A stretch of 64,000 nucleotides of DNA from Rhizobiaceae bacterium (GTDB taxonomy: Bacteria; Pseudomonadota; Alphaproteobacteria; Rhizobiales; Rhizobiaceae), in contig JAHBYU010000002.1 of the NCBI GenBank assembly GCA_019635775.1, positions 62,001-126,000 of the forward strand, written 5' to 3'. The translations under genes were made by a program, and so were the position numbers. The notes beneath the pieces were generated by a model, which did no database searches, had not been told where the DNA came from, and saw nothing but the letters and a program-made list of their open reading frames with translations. Shown in pieces: positions 16,840 through 23,465 of the stretch. Positions within the stretch are counted from its first letter, which is position 1. The number at the start of each line of letters is the position of its first letter.

Positions 16840-17375
16840 CACATCCGTCCAAACGTCCTGGCGATCCTTGCGAGACCGCGATGCAGAGCCACGCGCACGG
16901 CCCCCTCCGACATGTCGAGCGCGCCGGCCGTCTCGGTAATCGACCGGCCATCGACCGAAATCGCGGAGACCACGGCCTGCTCGCGCGGCGGCAGTGTTGC
17001 AACGGCCCGCTCGATGTCCCGGCTGCTCGCGCTTTCGTCGGGTTCGGGCGCGGGCGCATCGAAATCGCCTGTCATTGGCACTTCCAGGCTGCGATTCACG
17101 CGGCGGAAGGCGTCGATCAGCTTGAAGCGCGCAATGGCGTAGAGCCAGGGGCCGACCGGCGCGTCGCGACGCCAGGTGTGACGCTTCAAATGTATCGCCA
17201 GCAGCGTTTCCTGCACGATATCCTCCGGGTCAAGCCCGCCAAAGCTGATGCGCCGCTGCGCGAAGCGGCGCATGAGCCCGGCCGCGCGGCGCAGGAACTC
17301 CGCATAGGCGCTTTCATCGCCCGCGAGCGCGGCATTCAAGAGCCGGGCAAGCTCAGCGTCTTCCTTGCCGTCCAA
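16839..17375 (-). CDS. sigF: ECF RNA polymerase sigma factor, SigF-like
   Basis: A 178-residue ECF sigma factor. Region 2 spans about residues 25-90 (GLDPEDIVQETLLAIHLKRH, PWLYAIARFKLIDAFRR). Region 4 spans about 118-175 (LPPREQAVVSAISVDGRSIT, MSEGAVRVALHRGLARIA). It is encoded head-to-head with the bufferin operon and coupled to an NrsF-like anti-sigma factor, the arrangement of Caulobacter SigF-NrsF regulation of such genes. The first codon is TTG at 17375. A possible self-promoter (17391-17415) would leave a leader of only about ten bases, so either the leader is very short or translation begins a little downstream. Confidence 0.9.
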   Translation of the reverse strand: MDGKEDAELARLLNAALAGDESAYAEFLRRAAGLMRRFAQRRISFGGLDPEDIVQETLLAIHLKRHTWRRDAPVGPWLYAIARFKLIDAFRRVNRSLEVPMTGDFDAPAPEPDESASSRDIERAVATLPPREQAVVSAISVDGRSITETAGALDMSEGAVRVALHRGLARIARTFGRM

Positions 17376-17390
17376 CCGGACACCCTTTTA

Positions 17391-17415
17391 TTCGAACCGC
17401 AGGCGCTTCTGTTAC
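17391..17415 (-). promoter_or_regulatory. candidate ECF promoter for the sigma/anti-sigma genes
   Basis: Read on the minus strand, GTAAC (17415-17411) is followed after 16 bases by CGAA (17394-17391). This resembles the motif found in front of bufA, with one base less between the blocks. It would allow autoregulation of the ECF sigma gene, but the implied transcription start is only about ten bases before its TTG codon, which lowers confidence. Confidence 0.4.
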
Positions 17416-17472
17416 GTTGGCGCGGACTATTGTCCACCGGCGGCGAAAAGTCGATCACGAAGAGGTGAACGC

Positions 17473-17498
17473 GTAACGCCGGCCCGCTTCGGGGCGAA
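17473..17498 (+). promoter_or_regulatory. candidate SigF-type ECF promoter of the bufferin operon
   Basis: GTAACG at 17473-17478 is followed after exactly 16 bases by CGAA at 17495-17498. The Caulobacter SigF consensus as I recall it is GTAACC, 16 bases, CGAA, so only one -35 base differs. Transcription would start near 17505, about 50 bases before the bufA ATG. The bufA ribosome-binding site AGGAGGA follows at 17542-17548. The location between the divergent sigma gene and its expected target operon makes this the likely SigF-dependent promoter. Confidence 0.7.
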
Positions 17499-17554
17499 AC
17501 ATCCAATGCCGCTGCATCAGTGCCGGCATTTCTGAACCTCCAGGAGGACTTTCC

Positions 17555-17836
17555 ATGAAACACAACACGCTCGCCCTGACGCTCGCCGGTTCGCTGGCCG
17601 CAGCGCTCTCAACCGCAGCCTTCGCCGCCCCGAAGACCGCAGAGGAAATGCAGGGCATGGAGAAGTGCTACGGCATTGCGCTCGCCGGCCAGAACGATTG
17701 CGCCGCCGGCGCCGGCACGACCTGCGCTGGCACCTCGACCAAGGACTACCAGGCCAATGCCTGGAAGGCCGTGCCGGCCGGCACGTGCACCTCGATGGAA
17801 GTGGACGGCCACAAGGGCATGCTCGAACCCATGTGA
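17555..17836 (+). CDS. bufA1: bufferin-type copper-binding peptide precursor (DUF2282, BufA1 family)
   Basis: A 93-residue secreted DUF2282/BufA1 precursor. Family members are ribosomally made, post-translationally modified peptides that sequester copper in the periplasm after cysteines are converted to heterocycles by an MNIO enzyme. A signal peptide covers residues 1-24 ([20 protein letters not shown]...AFA). The mature part has four cysteines at 38, 49, 57 and 78, in the family contexts EKCYG, QNDC, TTCAG and GTCTSM. The ATG is preceded by AGGAGGA. A perfect palindrome follows the stop (17848-17869), which may favour this product over downstream genes. It is first in the bufABC-doxX operon. 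Confidence 0.92.
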   Translation: MKHNTLALTLAGSLAAALSTAAFAAPKTAEEMQGMEKCYGIALAGQNDCAAGAGTTCAGTSTKDYQANAWKAVPAGTCTSMEVDGHKGMLEPM

Positions 17837-17847
17837 TCGCAGTGCGA

Positions 17848-17877
17848 GGGAGGCCGCCGGCGGCCTCCCTCTTCTTT
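17848..17877 (+). terminator. palindrome between bufA and bufB, likely partial terminator
   Basis: GGGAGGCCGCC (17848-17858) is followed directly by its exact reverse complement GGCGGCCTCCC (17859-17869) and then TCTTCTTT. This strong hairpin with a pyrimidine-rich tail lies inside the operon. It probably terminates part of the transcripts or protects the 3' end of the bufA message, giving more precursor peptide than maturase. Confidence 0.6.
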
Positions 17878-17893
17878 CCAAGAGGACGCCATC

Positions 17894-18772
17894 ATGACCC
17901 GATTTGACGAACGCGAGACGGGATTGCCCCGCAGGTCCGGTCTCGGCCTGAAGCCCGAGCACTACCAGTCGATCAACGACGGGGAACCGGATGTCGGCTT
18001 CTTCGAGGTGCATGCCGAGAACTACATGGGCGCGGGCGGACCGCCGCATCGCTGGCTCGAAACGATAGCCGCGAAATATCCGCTGTCGCTGCATGGCGTG
18101 GCGCTTTCGATCGGCGCCGCAGGGCCGCTCGACAAGGCGCATCTCGCGCGGCTGAGGACGCTGGTGGAGCGCTACCGCCCGGCGAGCTTTTCCGAACACC
18201 TCGCCTGGTCGACGCACGACACCGGCTTCCTAAACGACCTGCTGCCGCTGCCCTATACAGACGAGACGCTGCAACGCGTCTGCGACCATGTGGACGAGAC
18301 GCAGCAGGCGCTCGGCTGCCGCATGCTGCTCGAAAATCCTTCCACCTACGTGCTGTTCGAGGAGAGCACGATCGACGAGATCGACTTCCTGACGGCGATT
18401 TCCGACAGGACCGGGTGCGGCCTGCTCCTCGACGTCAACAACGTGATGGTCTCGGCCGTGAACCACCGGCTCGATCCATACGCCTATCTCGACCGCTTCC
18501 CGGTCGAGCGGGTCGGCGAGGTGCATCTGGCCGGCTATGACGAGGCACAGGATGGCGCCGGCGACAGGCTGCTGATCGACGCACATGCTACAGAGGTGAA
18601 GGACGATGTATTCGCCCTCTACGAGCACCTGCTGAGGCGCGCGGGGCCGCTGCCGACGCTGGTTGAATGGGACAATGACGTGCCGGCCTTCGACGTGCTC
18701 CACGCGGAGGCGAGGCGGGTCGACGGTGCGCTGGCGGCAGAGGCCGCGCGGCGCAACGCGCGCGCCGCATGA
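17894..18772 (+). CDS. bufB: MNIO-family bufferin maturase (DUF692, BufB)
   Basis: A multinuclear non-heme iron oxidase (DUF692/MNIO, MbnB-like) expected to modify cysteines of the BufA precursor in the cytoplasm. The 292-residue TIM-barrel protein shows the metal-ligand pattern of the family: E38, H40 and N43 in [10 protein letters not shown]67 in SLHGVALS, E101 and H102 in SEHLAWS, E147 in LLENPS, D180 and N183 in LLLDVNN, H191, H211 in EVHLAGY, D229 and H231 in IDAHATEV, and E248 in LVEWDND. Length is typical. Its stop overlaps the ATG of bufC (ATGA), showing coupling. No damage is visible, so the enzyme should be active. Confidence 0.93.
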   Translation: MTRFDERETGLPRRSGLGLKPEHYQSINDGEPDVGFFEVHAENYMGAGGPPHRWLETIAAKYPLSLHGVALSIGAAGPLDKAHLARLRTLVERYRPASFSEHLAWSTHDTGFLNDLLPLPYTDETLQRVCDHVDETQQALGCRMLLENPSTYVLFEESTIDEIDFLTAISDRTGCGLLLDVNNVMVSAVNHRLDPYAYLDRFPVERVGEVHLAGYDEAQDGAGDRLLIDAHATEVKDDVFALYEHLLRRAGPLPTLVEWDNDVPAFDVLHAEARRVDGALAAEAARRNARAA

Positions 18773-19551
18773 CGATGGGTTTCGAAGCCGGCCAGGACGC
18801 GTTTGCGCGCGCCGTCACGGATCCGGAGGCGGCGCTGCCGCCCGGCGTGACGTCGCGGCGCGGCGAAGCGGATGCGATGCGTTTCGCAGTCTACCGCAAC
18901 AACGTGACGGTTGGGCTTATAAGAGCGTTGGAAATGCGCTTCCCGGTGGCGCGGCGGCTGGTCGGCGAGGCGTTCTTCCGGACCCTCGCGCGCGACTACA
19001 TGCGGCACGAACTGCCGGCCTCTCCGCTGCTGTTCGAATATGGCGACAGCCTTCCCGCCTTCATCGAGGGGCACGAGGTGTCGGAGAGCCTTCCCTACCT
19101 AGCCGACGTGACGCGCGTGGAGGCAGCATGGACACGCGCCTATCATGCCCGCGACGCGCACCCGCTGACGATCGCCGAACTTGCCGCCATCCGGCCCGAG
19201 GATCTTGGCGCGACACGCCTCGTTGCGCACCCTTCCGCCGCGCTGGTGCGCTCGGCCCATCCGGCGGGCTCGATCTGGGCCGCGCACCAGAGCGAGACCG
19301 TGACGCCGCCGCGGGCATGGCAGCCCGAGACGGTGCTGGTCGCGCGCCCCGACATGGAGGTGACTGTGCGCATCCTGCCCGAGCGCGACGCGCCGTTCGC
19401 ACAGGCTCTGCTGGCAGGCGAGGCGCTGGACGCGGCGGCCGCAAAGGCGCTGGCCGCCGACGCAACGTTCGATTTCGGGTCGGCGCTGGTCGGCCTGGTT
19501 TCACTCGGCGCGTTCAGCGCGCGCACAGACGATGAGGATCTCCCAAAATGA
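18769..19551 (+). CDS. bufC: bufferin maturase partner (DUF2063, BufC)
   Basis: A 260-residue protein of the DUF2063 'putative DNA-binding domain' family that accompanies MNIO enzymes and is thought to bind the precursor peptide and present it to the maturase. The N-terminal helical domain (about residues 5-95) includes [20 protein letters not shown] and [20 protein letters not shown]. The C-terminal half (about 105-250) contains a region with [19 protein letters not shown]. It overlaps bufB at its start and the DoxX gene at its end (both ATGA), so all three are translated as a unit. The family name suggests DNA binding, but its genetic company argues for a role as precursor-recognition subunit. 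Confidence 0.88.
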   Translation: MTMGFEAGQDAFARAVTDPEAALPPGVTSRRGEADAMRFAVYRNNVTVGLIRALEMRFPVARRLVGEAFFRTLARDYMRHELPASPLLFEYGDSLPAFIEGHEVSESLPYLADVTRVEAAWTRAYHARDAHPLTIAELAAIRPEDLGATRLVAHPSAALVRSAHPAGSIWAAHQSETVTPPRAWQPETVLVARPDMEVTVRILPERDAPFAQALLAGEALDAAAAKALAADATFDFGSALVGLVSLGAFSARTDDEDLPK

Positions 19552-20054
19552 CCGACCAGACGAACATTGCGGCGCGGCCACGGACCGCCGGGCCGATCGC
19601 GCGGATCGAAGGCTGGCTCGCCAGCATTCCGCATTCGCTGCCGCTGCTTGCTCTGCGCGTCGCGCTGGCCGTGCCGTTCTACAAGTCCGGCCTGACCAAG
19701 TGGGACGGCTTCCTGCAGCTTTCGGGCGGGGCACAGTTCCTGTTCGGCTCGGAGTTCAAGCTGCACATACTGGGCAACCAGTATCCCTATCCGTTTCCGA
19801 TGACTGCGGCCTATGCGGCCGGCACCGCCGAGATCGTGCTGCCGATCCTGCTGGTGCTCGGCCTGTTCACGCGCTTTGCCGCCCTTGGCCTGCTTGCGAT
19901 GACCGCCGTCATCCAGATCACGGTGCCGGAGGGATGGGCGAATTTTCACCTGCCCTGGGCCGCGATGGCGCTGACGCTGGTGGTGTTCGGGCCGGGGCGC
20001 ATCGCGCTCGACGCGCTGCGGGGCGGATCGGTGGCAAGACCGCAGCGCGGTTGA
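19548..20054 (+). CDS. DoxX family membrane protein of the bufferin operon
   Basis: A 168-residue inner-membrane protein of the DoxX family with four hydrophobic helices (about residues 28-50, 82-105, 110-128 and 135-155). The N-terminal region contains ALRVALAVPFYKSGLTKWDG, a family hallmark. DoxX proteins are recurrent last genes of bufferin operons, where the member is often called BufD; their biochemical role is unknown, with a link to redox or thiol chemistry suspected. It overlaps bufC by four bases. The gene ends 43 bp from the convergent SDR gene. Confidence 0.85.
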   Translation: MTDQTNIAARPRTAGPIARIEGWLASIPHSLPLLALRVALAVPFYKSGLTKWDGFLQLSGGAQFLFGSEFKLHILGNQYPYPFPMTAAYAAGTAEIVLPILLVLGLFTRFAALGLLAMTAVIQITVPEGWANFHLPWAAMALTLVVFGPGRIALDALRGGSVARPQRG

Positions 20055-20097
20055 AGCAGCTCGAAAAGCCGCTTTAGCCGTTGCCGGGGTCTGCCGG

Positions 20098-20835
20098 TCA
20101 GGCCGCCAGCGCCACCGCGTCAGCACCCGCGGGGAAACGCAGCCGACCAGACATGTCGGCGGCGGCCAGATACACGGTTTTGGCCACGTCGCTTTCCGTT
20201 GTCGTCAACGCAGGGTTGGCGTAGGCGGCGAAGATCGGTCGTGCGAAATCCGCGTAGTCCGGCGGGATCAGGTCCACGACCGGGACAGGCGTGTTTTGGG
20301 CGAAACGGGTCGTCGGCGCATAACCCGGCTCGACAAGCCTGGCGCGCACGCCGAACGCGGCGAGTTCGTGCGACAGCGAACCGGTGAAGCCTTCGATCGC
20401 CTGCTTGCTGGCCGTGTAGGCGGCAGCCAGTGGCATCGGTGCAAGCGTCACGCTGGAAGTGACGTTGACGATGACGCCGGAACGACGCTCGCGCATCTGC
20501 GGGATCACCGCCTGCGTCATGGCCATCGTGCCGAAAGTGTTGGTTTCGAAAAGCCGCCGCACATGCTCCATCGATGTCGCCTCGAAAGCGCCGACCAGAC
20601 CGATGCCCGCATTGTTGACCAGAACGTCGATCGGGCCTGCCGCCGCGATGAGGGCCGCGATGCTTTCCGCGCTTGTGACGTCCAGCGGCAGGACGCGGAT
20701 ACGGTCGGAAGCGGGCAACATGTCCGGGCGGGGTTGTCGCATGGTCGCGATGACGCTCCAGCCATGTTCGTGGAAGTGGTGGGCGGTCTCCAGCCCGTAG
20801 CCGGACGAACTGCCTGTGACGAGGACGGTCTTCAT
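20098..20835 (-). CDS. short-chain dehydrogenase/reductase (classical SDR)
   Basis: A 245-residue NAD(P)-dependent oxidoreductase of the classical SDR superfamily. Visible motifs are the nucleotide-binding TGSSSGYG near residue 7, NNAGIG near residue 75, and the catalytic Ser with YxxxK in NVTSSVTLAP and AAYTASKQAIEGF. RQPRPD at the end of the second strand suggests NADP preference, an inference from the arginine. The substrate cannot be predicted. It diverges from an AraC-type regulator gene with an inverted repeat between them. This is a common pairing in which the regulator controls the dehydrogenase. Confidence 0.88.
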   Translation of the reverse strand: MKTVLVTGSSSGYGLETAHHFHEHGWSVIATMRQPRPDMLPASDRIRVLPLDVTSAESIAALIAAAGPIDVLVNNAGIGLVGAFEATSMEHVRRLFETNTFGTMAMTQAVIPQMRERRSGVIVNVTSSVTLAPMPLAAAYTASKQAIEGFTGSLSHELAAFGVRARLVEPGYAPTTRFAQNTPVPVVDLIPPDYADFARPIFAAYANPALTTTESDVAKTVYLAAADMSGRLRFPAGADAVALAA

Positions 20836-20887
20836 GTCGTTCTCCTGAATTCGGTCGTTGACGGGACAGACTTACTCATCGATAAAA

Positions 20888-20931
20888 GGACTATCATCGC
20901 GCTTTAGTCCGAATTTCGTTTGAGATAGTCC
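20888..20931. promoter_or_regulatory. inverted repeat between SDR and AraC genes, candidate operator
   Basis: GGACTATC at 20888-20895 and its exact reverse complement GATAGTCC at 20924-20931 flank a third partial copy, TAGTCC at 20905-20910. The repeat spans the space between the divergent SDR and AraC-type genes and reaches within five bases of the regulator ATG. It could be the regulator's binding site and would allow autorepression. Confidence 0.5.
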
Positions 20932-20935
20932 TGAA

Positions 20936-21835
20936 ATGGCCGATCCGCTGTCCGACGTCATCCGGTTGCTTCGTCCGCGCGCCGTTTTCTCCAAGGGGAT
21001 CAGCGGAGCCGGTCGCTGGGCCGTGCGCTACGAGCAGTTCGGCGAGCCGGGTTTCTGTGCCGTGACCGGGGGGCGGTGCCGGCTGGCCGTCGATGGCGAA
21101 GAGCCGGTGGTGCTGGAGGAGGGGGATTTCGTCCTGCTGCCGACCACGCCGGCCTTCACCATGTCCGGCTTCGAACCCGCTCCTGTCCTGCGGATCGATC
21201 CGGCCAGGGCCGCCATCGCGGGCGGCGAGGTGCGCTTTGGCCGTCAGAACGGGCCGCCCGACGTTCAGCAGTTCGGTGGCTGGTTTTCGTTCGGCTCGCC
21301 CGACGCGGCACTTCTGGTGTCGCTGCTGCCGCGCATGATCCATATCCGGGGCGTGCCGAGGCTCGCGGCGCTCGTGCGCATGGTTGGCGAGGAGGCGGCG
21401 CGGGAGGACATGGGCCGGGAGATGATTCTCGAGCGTCTGGTGGAGATACTGCTGATCGAGGCGCTGCGGGCAGCACCGTCGGACGCTTCGCAGCCGGGCC
21501 TGCTGCGCGGGCTGGGCGACCCGAAGATCGCGGCGGCACTGCGCTTCATGCATGGCGATGTCGAGCGCGGCTGGACCGTGCCGGAACTGGCGCGGGCGGC
21601 GGGCATGTCGCGCTCGGCCTTGTTCGACCGCTTCACGCGCATGGTGGGGGTGAGGCCGATGGAATATCTGCTGGCCTGGCGCATGGCGGTGGCCAAGACG
21701 CTTCTGCGCGGCGGCGGGCTGGCGCTGGACGAGGTGGCGCGGCGGATCGGCTACGGGTCGGCCAGCACTTTTTCAACGGCCTTCAGCAGGCATGTGGGCC
21801 TGCCGCCGGGAAGGTTTGCGAGGGAGATGGGGTGA
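20936..21835 (+). CDS. AraC family transcriptional regulator with cupin_6 domain
   Basis: A 299-residue regulator. Residues about 5-180 form a cupin_6 sensor domain (WAVRYEQFGEPGFCAVTGGR, VVLEEGDFVLLPTTPAFTMS). Residues about 195-295 form the AraC DNA-binding domain with two helix-turn-helix units (WTVPELARAAGMSRSALFDR and LALDEVARRIGYGSASTFST) and the terminal GLPPGRFAREMG. Regulators of this subfamily sit next to SDR or aldo-keto reductase genes and respond to small organic effectors. It is divergent from the SDR gene. Its 3' end abuts a transposase remnant but the coding sequence is complete. Confidence 0.92.
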   Translation: MADPLSDVIRLLRPRAVFSKGISGAGRWAVRYEQFGEPGFCAVTGGRCRLAVDGEEPVVLEEGDFVLLPTTPAFTMSGFEPAPVLRIDPARAAIAGGEVRFGRQNGPPDVQQFGGWFSFGSPDAALLVSLLPRMIHIRGVPRLAALVRMVGEEAAREDMGREMILERLVEILLIEALRAAPSDASQPGLLRGLGDPKIAAALRFMHGDVERGWTVPELARAAGMSRSALFDRFTRMVGVRPMEYLLAWRMAVAKTLLRGGGLALDEVARRIGYGSASTFSTAFSRHVGLPPGRFAREMG

Positions 21836-21848
21836 TGGGCTATCCCGG

Positions 21849-22019
21849 ATGGTTGCGGGGGAGGCTTACCTTCACCGCTACTTGGCCGAATTTGACTTCC
21901 GCTACAACCGCCGCGCGGCGCTCAAGATTTCCGACGCCGAACGCGCCGAAGATTTGCTTCGCAATGCCCGCGACAAGCGCCTTACCTATCGGCGGATTGG
22001 TGAAGCCAGTTACGCCTAA
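21849..22019 (+). pseudogene. C-terminal remnant of an IS1595-family (ISXO2-like) transposase
   Basis: The frame reads GEAYLHRYLAEFDFRYNRRA, then SDAERAEDLL and KRLTYRRIGEASYA before TAA at 22017-22019. The HRYLAEFDFRYN and KRLTYR stretches are characteristic of the C-terminus of IS1595-family DDE transposases. Only about 56 of some 300 residues remain, with no start and no catalytic part. It begins right after the AraC gene stop, so a larger element was probably deleted, leaving its 3' end. It marks the left edge of an accessory stretch that ends at the GTA cluster. Confidence 0.75.
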
Positions 22020-22414
22020 GCAAAAGGCGCGCCGCCTGATGTGGATACGTAGAAAAACCCGTTGACCTAAAGGTCAGCGGACTCGCCTTTGCTCCGAAAA
22101 TACCTAGAGTCTGATTCGGCCGACTCAGCCGGAAACGAGAAAACGCCTTTACGGGCGGGCGCAATCTCGCGTTCCGGTCACGCCGGGGACCATCCCGGCT
22201 GGAGACAAGAACATGACCCTATCATGTTCATGGCCCAAGTCCGTGCACGTCACATGGTACGTGCGTGTACGGTTCGGACGTGTAGAGTTTGTCCGAGAAC
22301 ACTGCCGTGGGCTTCCGGCTCACTAAACAGTGAAGTACCTCACTACTTGGCCCCGCTTCGGCGGGGTCCTTTTTATGAGTCGGCACCTTGCGTTAGATTC
22401 GCGTTAAGCGCAAA
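22020..22414. other. 395-bp non-coding stretch with several hairpins
   Basis: No credible gene is seen here, though one frame stays open from 22089 by chance. On the plus strand there are successive inverted repeats. TGACCT-AA-AGGTCA lies at about 22062-22075. AACATGA-CCCTA-TCATGTT lies at 22210-22228. A GTCCG...CGGAC pair around GCACGT/ACGTGC lies between about 22240 and 22280. A strong terminator lies at 22351-22375. The series of hairpins ending in a terminator suggests either a small RNA or the remains of a phage or IS control region. Confidence 0.4.
22351..22375 (+). terminator. Rho-independent terminator
   Basis: CCCCGC, a TTCG tetraloop, GCGGGG and then TCCTTTTTA form a textbook terminator for plus-strand transcription. 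No protein gene ends here; the nearest upstream reading frame is the transposase remnant 330 bp away. It therefore probably ends a non-coding transcript. Confidence 0.75.
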
Positions 22415-22555
22415 TCACTTCGTCCCCTGTTTGTTCGTTTTCTTAGACTTTTTTTGCGGGACTGGTGGGTGCTTCGGCGTTGGCGGCGTTTTCAGCAGAC
22501 GGCGCAACACCTCGTCGCCCTTTTCCTGGTCTTTGTCTTTGGGGGTGTTTGACAT
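22415..22555 (-). CDS. small basic protein of the accessory region
   Basis: A 46-residue frame (MSNTPKDKDQEKGDEVLRRL, then LKTPPTPKHPPVPQKKSKK and TNKQGTK). The block LRRLLKTPPTPKHP resembles short, highly charged proteins seen in rhizobial prophage and integrative-element regions, typically with a MLxTPPxPH core and a lysine-rich tail. The function is unknown; there is no signal peptide. Its ATG (22555-22553) overlaps by two bases the ATG of the divergent 207-residue gene, and I see no good ribosome-binding site, so either one start is misjudged or only one gene is used. The coding pattern of the peptide is nevertheless convincing. Confidence 0.45.
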   Translation of the reverse strand: MSNTPKDKDQEKGDEVLRRLLKTPPTPKHPPVPQKKSKKTNKQGTK

Positions 22556-23177
22556 GGAGAACTACTCTTGGCCCGATCCTCATCCACAGCCGGATTATCC
22601 ATTAAAAACCAAACCGCTGCCTCGCGAACTCGTCCATGCGGTTGGTGTGGTCGTGATCCTTTGGAACGAGATCGAGAACATACACGTCGGCATCTTACAG
22701 GAAATGCTCGGCTACGGTCTGGATTCTGGTGCCAAATCGTTTCGGCTTGGCAACCGAGTAGTGGAGCCGATGGGAAACAGACAGCGCGGCGACCTCTTTC
22801 GTGGCGCAATTGCCGAGATATCGTTCTCCGCCGAAGTTTCTGCAGCTCTCCTCGCCTTTCAATCCTACTACGATGTTTGCCTTGGAAATCGAAATCTCGT
22901 AGCGCACTCCGAATACATAGAGGAGGAGGATGGCGCTCTCATTTCATCCTACAAGGCCACACCTCACCTGTCTCATCGGTACATTCCGGATGACGCAGAT
23001 TTTTGGGAAACGACAATCTCCGACATGCACCGCGTAAACCGCTTTGGCCAAGACCTTATGGACGCTGTTTTTGCGCTCCACTCGCCGCCGCCTTTGCCCG
23101 AAATACCTCCGCCACCACGTGACCTGCTGAAGTACCTTCAAGTTCATAGAATCGAGATACGCCAGCCTCGATCATAG
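22554..23177 (+). CDS. hypothetical protein, accessory region
   Basis: I do not recognise this 207-residue protein. It is mostly alpha-helical and soluble: RELVHAVGVVVILWNEIENI near residue 25, then LQEMLGYGLDSGAKSFRLGN, FLGN-type contacts replaced by CLGNRNLVAHSEYIEEEDG near residue 115, and a proline-rich C-terminus (LHSPPPLPEIPPPPRDLLKY). The WNEIE and RNLVAHSEY elements recall HEPN-like or RiboL-PSP-type helical proteins with an RxxxxH-like motif (RNLVAH), which in HEPN ribonucleases is catalytic; this is only a suggestion. GGGGGTG upstream could serve as ribosome-binding site. An in-frame GTG at 22545 is an alternative start. Lower GC than its neighbours suggests acquisition. Confidence 0.6.
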   Translation: MENYSWPDPHPQPDYPLKTKPLPRELVHAVGVVVILWNEIENIHVGILQEMLGYGLDSGAKSFRLGNRVVEPMGNRQRGDLFRGAIAEISFSAEVSAALLAFQSYYDVCLGNRNLVAHSEYIEEEDGALISSYKATPHLSHRYIPDDADFWETTISDMHRVNRFGQDLMDAVFALHSPPPLPEIPPPPRDLLKYLQVHRIEIRQPRS

Positions 23178-23271
23178 AGGGTGTAATCTCAGTCTCGGTT
23201 GCCGGCCTGTCAGCCGAATCTGTGGCTTTCTCGATCATAGTACGTCAAGTATATAATTAGGAAAATAGTCC

Positions 23272-23300
23272 TTGACACCGTGACGGTGGTTTGGTAGGTT
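23272..23300 (+). promoter_or_regulatory. candidate promoter with overlapping palindrome, ahead of the GTA remnant
   Basis: TTGACA at 23272-23277 and TAGGTT at 23295-23300 are 17 bases apart, a sigma-70-like promoter pointing into the GTA cluster. The palindrome CACCGT-G-ACGGTG (23276-23288) overlaps the end of the -35 box and the spacer, as an operator would. The -10 match is weak. The first GTA gene begins 166 bases downstream, so a long leader is implied. Confidence 0.45.
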
Positions 23301-23465
23301 TTCGCTATCGTCGGAAAATTGCGAGTGGTTGACGGGAGGCGGCTGAAGTCGCGGGCCTGAGCGTCTTGCATGATCCGTCCCGGCGCCTTCGCGCCGACCC
23401 CCTTTTCCCGAAGTGGAGAAGGAGGGGCGTTACCGCTTTTACAGAAAACAACATCGGAGGACTTC

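Noticed and set aside
22089..22553. Upstream in-frame extension of the 207-residue hypothetical protein (frame open from 22089)
   Set aside because: It runs through several hairpins and a strong terminator, has no ribosome-binding site and reads as arginine/cysteine-rich non-coding translation.
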